DNA of 64,000 nucleotides from Promicromonospora sp. AC04. GTDB lineage: Bacteria > Actinomycetota > Actinomycetes > Actinomycetales > Cellulomonadaceae. Below are positions 59,885 through 64,000 of the stretch, piece by piece (within the stretch, counting starts at the first letter, position 1; each line of letters opens with the position of its first letter). The position numbers were made by a program, and so were the translations under genes. The notes below the pieces were generated by a model, which saw nothing but the letters and a program-made list of their open reading frames with translations, was not told where the DNA came from and did no database searches. The stretch covers positions 62,001 through 126,000 of the forward strand of contig NZ_QBUG01000008.1 in the NCBI RefSeq assembly GCF_003058225.1, written 5' to 3'.

Positions 59885-60709
59885 ATGACCGCACTCGACG
59901 TCGCAGACGACCTTGCCGTCGCAGCCCCCTCGACCGCCGCAAGGCGGCGCGCCATGAGCTACCGCACCCTGCTGATCGCCCTGCAGGCCGGCATCGCCGT
60001 CGCGCTCGTCGCGGCATGGGAGATCGGTGCGAGCACCGGTGCCGTGAACACCTTCCTGTTCTCCAGCCCGAGCCGCGTCGGCCAGGTGATCGTCGAGCGC
60101 TGGCAGAGCGGCGACCTGGTCCTCGACGTCGGCACCACCGCGCTGGAGGTCGCGCTCGGCTTCGTCATCGGCGCTGTCGGCGGCTCGGTGATCGGCCTGC
60201 TGCTGTGGTACTCGAAGTTCGTCGCCGACCTCAGCGCCCCCTTCATCGCGGCGATCGGCAGCATCCCGGTGCTCGCCATCGCGCCCATGACGATCATCTG
60301 GTTCGGCACCGGTCTCGAGTCCAAGATCGTCATCGTCGCCTTCTCCTGCGTCGTCGTCTCGCTGACGACCTCCTACCGCGGCGCCCGCATGGCAGATCAG
60401 GACCTACTCAACCTCGTCCGCTCCTTCGGTGGCAACCGCGGCACGGCCTTCCGCCGGGTCGTCGTACCCGCCTCCATGACCTGGGTCGTGCAGGCGCTGA
60501 AGCTCAACGTGGGCTTCGCGATCGTCGGCGCCATCGTCGGGGAGTACATCTCCTCCAACGCTGGCATCGGCCACATGATCCTGCTCGGCAGCTCGAACTT
60601 CAGCGTCAACATCGTGCTCGCCGGCCTCGCCCTCGTCATGGTCACGGTGCTCGTCTTCACCCTCATCGTCTCCGGCATCGAACACATCGTCCTTCGTTGG
60701 GAAAAGTAA
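59885..60709 (+). CDS. SsuC/ThiX-type ABC permease
   Basis: 274 residues with about six membrane helices. Family text FLFSSPSRVGQVIVERWQSGDL, APFIAAIGSIPVLAIAPMTIIWFGTGLESKI, and the EAA loop DLLNLVRSFGGNRGTAFRRVVVPASM followed by VGAIVGEYISSNAGIGHMI. AAAGGAGGAG precedes the ATG at 59885, preferred over an in-frame GTG at 59870 that overlaps the ATPase stop. Channel of the NMT1-type importer. Confidence 0.94.
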   Translation: MTALDVADDLAVAAPSTAARRRAMSYRTLLIALQAGIAVALVAAWEIGASTGAVNTFLFSSPSRVGQVIVERWQSGDLVLDVGTTALEVALGFVIGAVGGSVIGLLLWYSKFVADLSAPFIAAIGSIPVLAIAPMTIIWFGTGLESKIVIVAFSCVVVSLTTSYRGARMADQDLLNLVRSFGGNRGTAFRRVVVPASMTWVVQALKLNVGFAIVGAIVGEYISSNAGIGHMILLGSSNFSVNIVLAGLALVMVTVLVFTLIVSGIEHIVLRWEK

Positions 60710-60717
60710 GGAATCAC

Positions 60718-61755
60718 ATGAGTCTCCACAGCAACCATCGTCTCGCTGCGCTCGCGGCCAGCGCCCTCGTCCTGGCCGCAGCGGGCTGCAGCTCGCAAGA
60801 CACCAGCGCGATCGCAGGCTCGGGCTCGGACGAGGTAGTGATCAACCAGGCATTCCAGTCGCTGCTGTATCTGCCGCTGTACGTGGCCGAGGAGCAGGGG
60901 TACTTCGAGGACGAGGGCGTCGACGTCACGATCGACACCGGTGGTGGCGGTACCCAGTCGTGGTCCGCGGTGCTCGGCGGCTCGGCCGACTTCTCGATCC
61001 AGGACCCGGTGTTCGTCCCAAAGTCGCACGAGCAGGGCGGCGAGGGCGTGGTCGTCGCCGCGGTGCAGAACGCGCCGACCGTCTTCATCATCGGCAAGGA
61101 CGACACCGACCTGCAGGAGGACCTGTCCTTCCTCGACGGCAAGCGGGTGGTGACGAGCCCCGAGCCGGACACGACCTGGGCGTTCATGACCTACCTCGCG
61201 CAGCAGAACGACATCGACGTCGAGATCGTCAACGTCGCGATCGGCAACGAGCTGGCGGCCGTCGAGTCAGGGCAGGCGGACTACGCGCTCGCCGTCGACC
61301 CGCAGGTCGCGCAGGGTGAGGCGATCGGGCTGACGAGCGTGTACTCGTTCTCGGCCAACGAGGACTGGTCACCCTTCGCCTTCTCGAGCCTCACCACGAC
61401 GCAGGCGTACATCGACGAGAACCCGGAGGCGGCGCAGGGTGTCGTGACAGCGTTCGAGCGCGCGAGCCGCTCCATCTACGCCGACCCCGAGCGGGCGATC
61501 GAGATCGCCCAGCAGTACTTCAGCGACCTCGACGAGGACGTGATCGCGACCTCCGTCAACCGCGAGATCGAGGCGAGGGGCTACCCCGAGACGGTGCTCG
61601 TCACGCCCGAGTCCTGGGACAACAACCTGGAGATCGCCCTGTACGCGGACAACGTCGAGGCCTACCCCTCGGACGCGACGAGCTACGAGACGAACGTGAA
61701 CACCGAGCTCGCCGAGCAGGCGGCCGTCGAGGCCGACGAAGCCGGGACGGAATGA
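60718..61755 (+). CDS. NMT1/THI5-type substrate-binding lipoprotein
   Basis: 345 residues. Lipobox AAGC (cysteine about residue 24). NMT1-like fold: INQAFQSLLYLPLYVAEEQGYFEDEGVDVTI, GGGGTQSWSAVLGGSADFSIQDPVF, FLDGKRVVTSPEPDTTWAFMTYL, VESGQADYALAVDPQVAQGEA. This class binds sulfonates, nitrate, riboflavin or pyrimidine/thiamin precursors and related N-compounds. Acidic C-terminal tail. Last protein of the importer; followed by a strong hairpin and then the AtzG/AtzE-like pair. Confidence 0.94.
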   Translation: MSLHSNHRLAALAASALVLAAAGCSSQDTSAIAGSGSDEVVINQAFQSLLYLPLYVAEEQGYFEDEGVDVTIDTGGGGTQSWSAVLGGSADFSIQDPVFVPKSHEQGGEGVVVAAVQNAPTVFIIGKDDTDLQEDLSFLDGKRVVTSPEPDTTWAFMTYLAQQNDIDVEIVNVAIGNELAAVESGQADYALAVDPQVAQGEAIGLTSVYSFSANEDWSPFAFSSLTTTQAYIDENPEAAQGVVTAFERASRSIYADPERAIEIAQQYFSDLDEDVIATSVNREIEARGYPETVLVTPESWDNNLEIALYADNVEAYPSDATSYETNVNTELAEQAAVEADEAGTE

Positions 61756-61759
61756 GCAT

Positions 61760-61794
61760 CGGGTGCCGGCACGGCGAGCCCGTGCCGGCACCCG
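61760..61794 (+). terminator. Strong intercistronic hairpin
   Basis: 15-bp perfect stem CGGGTGCCGGCACGG / CCGTGCCGGCACCCG with a 5-base loop. It lies between the binding-protein stop (61755) and the AtzG-like start (61817), as often seen after binding-protein genes where it stabilises upstream mRNA and lowers downstream expression. Confidence 0.75.
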
Positions 61795-61816
61795 CCTGCC
61801 AGGAAGGGTGTAGACG

Positions 61817-62008
61817 ATGGATGCACAGCAGGTAAGAGGACTGTTGCGTGAGCACGGCGTGCACCTCGACGGCGGCGACGCCGAGACGGCGACGGTCGTG
61901 CTGGCGCAGGACTGGCTCGCGCGAGCCGCCCGGGTGCGCGCCGTGGCGGAGCGCGTGATCCCGGCCGGCGAGCCGCCGATCACCGTCGTGCAGGGCGAGG
62001 ACCGCTGA
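61817..62008 (+). CDS. AtzG-like small amidase subunit (DUF4089-type)
   Basis: 63 residues. Helical with VRGLLREHGVHLDGGDAETATVVLAQDWLARAARVRAVAERVI, ending ITVVQGEDR. Size, helix pattern and position directly before an AtzE-like amidase match AtzG, the small partner that AtzE needs to be soluble and active (known for the cyanuric-acid pathway). AGGAAGG precedes the start; its stop overlaps the amidase start (TGATG), fitting an equimolar complex. Recognition is from size, context and pattern, not alignment. Confidence 0.75.
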   Translation: MDAQQVRGLLREHGVHLDGGDAETATVVLAQDWLARAARVRAVAERVIPAGEPPITVVQGEDR

Positions 62009-63414
62009 TGCGGGGGCTGCTCGACCTGTCCGTCGCCGAGGTCGCCGCGGGGCTGCGCCGACGCGAGTACAGCGTCGTCGACGTGGTGTCGGCCTCCCTC
62101 ACGCGGATCGAGGAGACCACCGAGCTGGCGGCGTACGTAGACGTCTACGCCGATCGCGCGCTGAAGATCGCGCAGGCGCACCAGACGTTGCTCGGCAACG
62201 GGATCGACCTCGGCCCGCTGCACGGCGTGCCGATCGCGGTGAAGGACAACGTCGACGTCGAGGGCACGCTGACTGCGGCGGGCAGCCGCATCCTGCAGGG
62301 CAACTTCTCGGAGGAGGACGCGACGGTGGTGGCACGCCTGCGTAAGCAGGGCGCCATCATCGTCGGGACGACGAACCTGCACGAGTTCGCCTGGGGTGGC
62401 ACGACCGACAACCCGCACTTCGGCAGGACCCGCAATCCCTGGGACCTGAGCCGGAGCCCCGCGGGTTCGAGCGGCGGCTCGGGTGCGGCAGTCGCGGCAC
62501 GCACTGTGTTCGCGGCGCTCGGCACCGACACCGGTGGTTCGGTGCGGCTGCCGGCCTCGATGAACGGCGTCACGGGCATCCGACCGGGCATCGGCCGGGT
62601 CAGCAACGCCGGCGTCTACCCGCTGGCCTGGTCGCTCGACACCGTCGGGCCGCTGGCGGGCAGCGCACAGGACTGCGCCGTGCTGCTGGACGCCATGAGT
62701 GGGCGCGACGCCCGCGACCCGCAGTCCTACGGCCACCCGACCAACAGCCTGGCCGCGATGGAGGACCGCGGGCTGCGGGGCGCGCGGATCGGCGTCATCT
62801 CCGGCGTCAGCCGGGTCCAGCTGCAGCCCGCCGTGCTCGACGCCTTCGACAGCACCCTCGCGCTGCTGGAACGGCTCGGGGCGAGCGTGCGCGAGATCGA
62901 GATCCTCGACCTGGAAGCCGTCGTCGACGCTCTGGTCATCGTCGACGCCGTCGAGCCGAGCGCCCACCACGCGCCCTGGCTGCGAAGCCGCCCGGGCGAC
63001 TACGGCGCCGACGTCCGCGCCAACCTCGAAGCCGGGCTCGTCATCCCGGCGGTCGACTACGTACAGGCGCAGCGGTACCGCGCCCACGTGCGACGGCAGT
63101 TCTCGGACGCGTTCGACCAGGTCGACGTGCTGCTCACCCCGACGTTGCCGTTCACCGCTCCCGGCGTCGGGCAGACGACCATCACCATCGACAGCGCCGA
63201 ACGCGATGTCCTGACCAGCCTGATGCGCTTCACTGCGCTCGCGAGCGTGCCCGGTCTACCGGCGATGAGCCTGCCCATCGGGTTCGACGCCGACGGCCTG
63301 CCCATCGGGCTGCAGGTGATCGGCGCGCCCGACGACGAGGCAGGGGTGCTGCGGCTCGGCGCCGCGCTGCAGTCGCAGACCGACTGGCATCAGCGGCGAC
63401 CGTCGCTCGCCTGA
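62008..63414 (+). CDS. AtzE-like amidase-signature hydrolase
   Basis: 468 residues. Triad K79 (HGVPIAVKDNVDVEG), S154 (RSPAGSSGGSGAAV) and S178 (GTDTGGSVRLPASMNGVTGIRPGIGRVS). AtzE/GatA-like throughout (SLDTVGPLAGSAQDCAVLLDAMSG; SLPIGFDADGLPIGLQVIG). AtzE hydrolyses 1-carboxybiuret; here the exact amide is unknown. Coupled to the AtzG-like protein. Overlaps the convergent GntR/UTRA gene by 25 bases. Confidence 0.9.
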   Translation: MRGLLDLSVAEVAAGLRRREYSVVDVVSASLTRIEETTELAAYVDVYADRALKIAQAHQTLLGNGIDLGPLHGVPIAVKDNVDVEGTLTAAGSRILQGNFSEEDATVVARLRKQGAIIVGTTNLHEFAWGGTTDNPHFGRTRNPWDLSRSPAGSSGGSGAAVAARTVFAALGTDTGGSVRLPASMNGVTGIRPGIGRVSNAGVYPLAWSLDTVGPLAGSAQDCAVLLDAMSGRDARDPQSYGHPTNSLAAMEDRGLRGARIGVISGVSRVQLQPAVLDAFDSTLALLERLGASVREIEILDLEAVVDALVIVDAVEPSAHHAPWLRSRPGDYGADVRANLEAGLVIPAVDYVQAQRYRAHVRRQFSDAFDQVDVLLTPTLPFTAPGVGQTTITIDSAERDVLTSLMRFTALASVPGLPAMSLPIGFDADGLPIGLQVIGAPDDEAGVLRLGAALQSQTDWHQRRPSLA

Positions 63415-64000
63415 CCGTCGCTCGCCCGACCGTCGCCGGCCCGACCGTCGAGGAACGGCCTGCGCTGGAAGTGGTTGACGATGTGGATCTGGTCGGAGCG
63501 GTAGTAGCCGGTGGCGATCTCGACCAGCGTGCCGTCGGACCGGTAGGTCTTGCGATGCTGCAGCATCGTCGGATCGCCGACCTCGAGACGCAACAGCTCC
63601 GCGACCCCGGCGTCCGCTCGCGCCGCCCCGGTCGTCACGACCGCCTCGCCGAGCTCGTGGCCGAAGGACTCGAGGTAGGCGAAGGTCCCGCCGCCCAGGC
63701 TCGGCGAGTCGACGGGAGGGCGCCTCAGCCCCAGGTCCGTGCGCAGGAATGACGACCAGAGCACGAGCGGCTCCGGTCCCATCGTCAACCGCTCCCAGCG
63801 GATGACGCGCTCGCCGGGCTCGAGCTCGAGCTGCTCGGCGACGGCCGGCGTCGGGTCGAGCTCGCTCCAGTCGATGAGGCGGTAGAAGACGAGACGTTCG
63901 GTCAGGTTCGTCTCGCCGTCCTCACCGATCGCGCGCAGAGAGTTGAGCTGGTGCAGCAGGACGTGCGTGGTTGGCTGGGTGCCCTGCCCCGGGATGCGGC
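63390..64000 (-). CDS. GntR-family regulator, UTRA (HutC) domain, partial
   Basis: The reading frame is open through to the right edge; the visible 202 residues lack the N-terminal helix-turn-helix, which lies beyond the window. UTRA features are seen: IPGQGTQPTTHVLL, ELEPGERVIRWERLTMGPEPLVLWSSFLR, GEAVVTTGAARADAGVAELLRLEVGDPTMLQHRKTYRSDGTLVEIATGYYRSDQIHI. HutC-type regulators respond to small nitrogenous or sugar-phosphate ligands. The tail is repeated DGRAS/DGQAS units from a 15-bp tandem repeat. It may control the nitrilase-ABC-AtzGE operon it faces. Confidence 0.88.
   Translation of the reverse strand, partial: RIPGQGTQPTTHVLLHQLNSLRAIGEDGETNLTERLVFYRLIDWSELDPTPAVAEQLELEPGERVIRWERLTMGPEPLVLWSSFLRTDLGLRRPPVDSPSLGGGTFAYLESFGHELGEAVVTTGAARADAGVAELLRLEVGDPTMLQHRKTYRSDGTLVEIATGYYRSDQIHIVNHFQRRPFLDGRAGDGRASDGQASDGRR
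63398..63450. repeat. 15-bp tandem repeat across convergent stops
   Basis: GACCGTCGCTCGCCT-like units start at 63398, 63413, 63428 and 63443. They span the AtzE-like stop (63414) and encode the DGR-rich tail of the UTRA regulator on the other strand. Confidence 0.85.

Overview
High-GC DNA with dense overlapping ORFs, GGAGG-type ribosome sites, Tat/lipoprotein-rich secretome, LacI-controlled glycosidase loci and possible DosR- and GlnR-like boxes points to an actinomycete (Actinomycetota; a carbohydrate-degrading Micrococcales such as the Promicromonosporaceae/Cellulomonadaceae would fit, but that is inference). No rRNA, tRNA, CRISPR, IS element or prophage was recognised. 51 protein genes are called, two of them small ORFs and one cut by the right edge.

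0-16.3 kb is a carbohydrate region: a SnoaL-like protein, a LacI regulator divergent from a GH42 beta-galactosidase with its own carbohydrate ABC transporter (two perfect inverted-repeat operators between them), a secreted Asp-box/ricin-lectin protein, a Tat-exported GH78 alpha-L-rhamnosidase, a DUF998-like membrane protein and a secreted phosphoesterase-LamG protein. A further secreted GH30 enzyme lies at 30.2-31.7 kb. Strong hairpins separate most units.

16.4-25.4 kb looks like a hypoxia/redox-stress module: an SQR-like flavoprotein, DsrC/TusE and DsrE2 (one operon), pyruvate phosphate dikinase, an Acg-type nitroreductase and a CtpF-like P2-type ATPase. All three promoters carry a pair of DosR-like boxes (GGGNCNNNNGNCCC) exactly 22 bp apart. 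25.4-30 kb holds an ApbE / FMN-binding / ferric-reductase-like extracytoplasmic electron-transfer operon divergent from an OmpR-type two-component system, with 11-bp-spaced repeats in between.

31.8-34 kb has a VapBC-type toxin-antitoxin pair and a TetR regulator whose AAACCGATCGGTTT operator recurs twice in front of an orphan Roadblock/LC7 gene.

34.3-64 kb is a large nitrogen-compound catabolic island: a degenerate phosphotriesterase-like protein, aldehyde dehydrogenase, RidA, class V aminotransferase, MSOX-type flavin oxidase, gamma-glutamyltransferase-like protein, copper amine oxidase, three amidase-signature enzymes (one with an AtzG-like partner), isochorismatase-type hydrolase, deaminase-like protein, three amidohydrolases, a KynB-like cyclase, a nitrilase-family amidase, and two ABC importers (Dpp-type with a fused permease-ATPase, and NMT1/SsuABC-type). 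A GntR/FCD regulator sits in the middle, and six promoter regions across 24 kb carry paired ATTGKATCCAAT-like palindromes at 21-22 bp spacing, so most of the island is probably one regulon; GlnR-like boxes at two promoters suggest nitrogen control as well. The substrate is not identifiable from sequence; this island is the best candidate here for an undescribed pathway.
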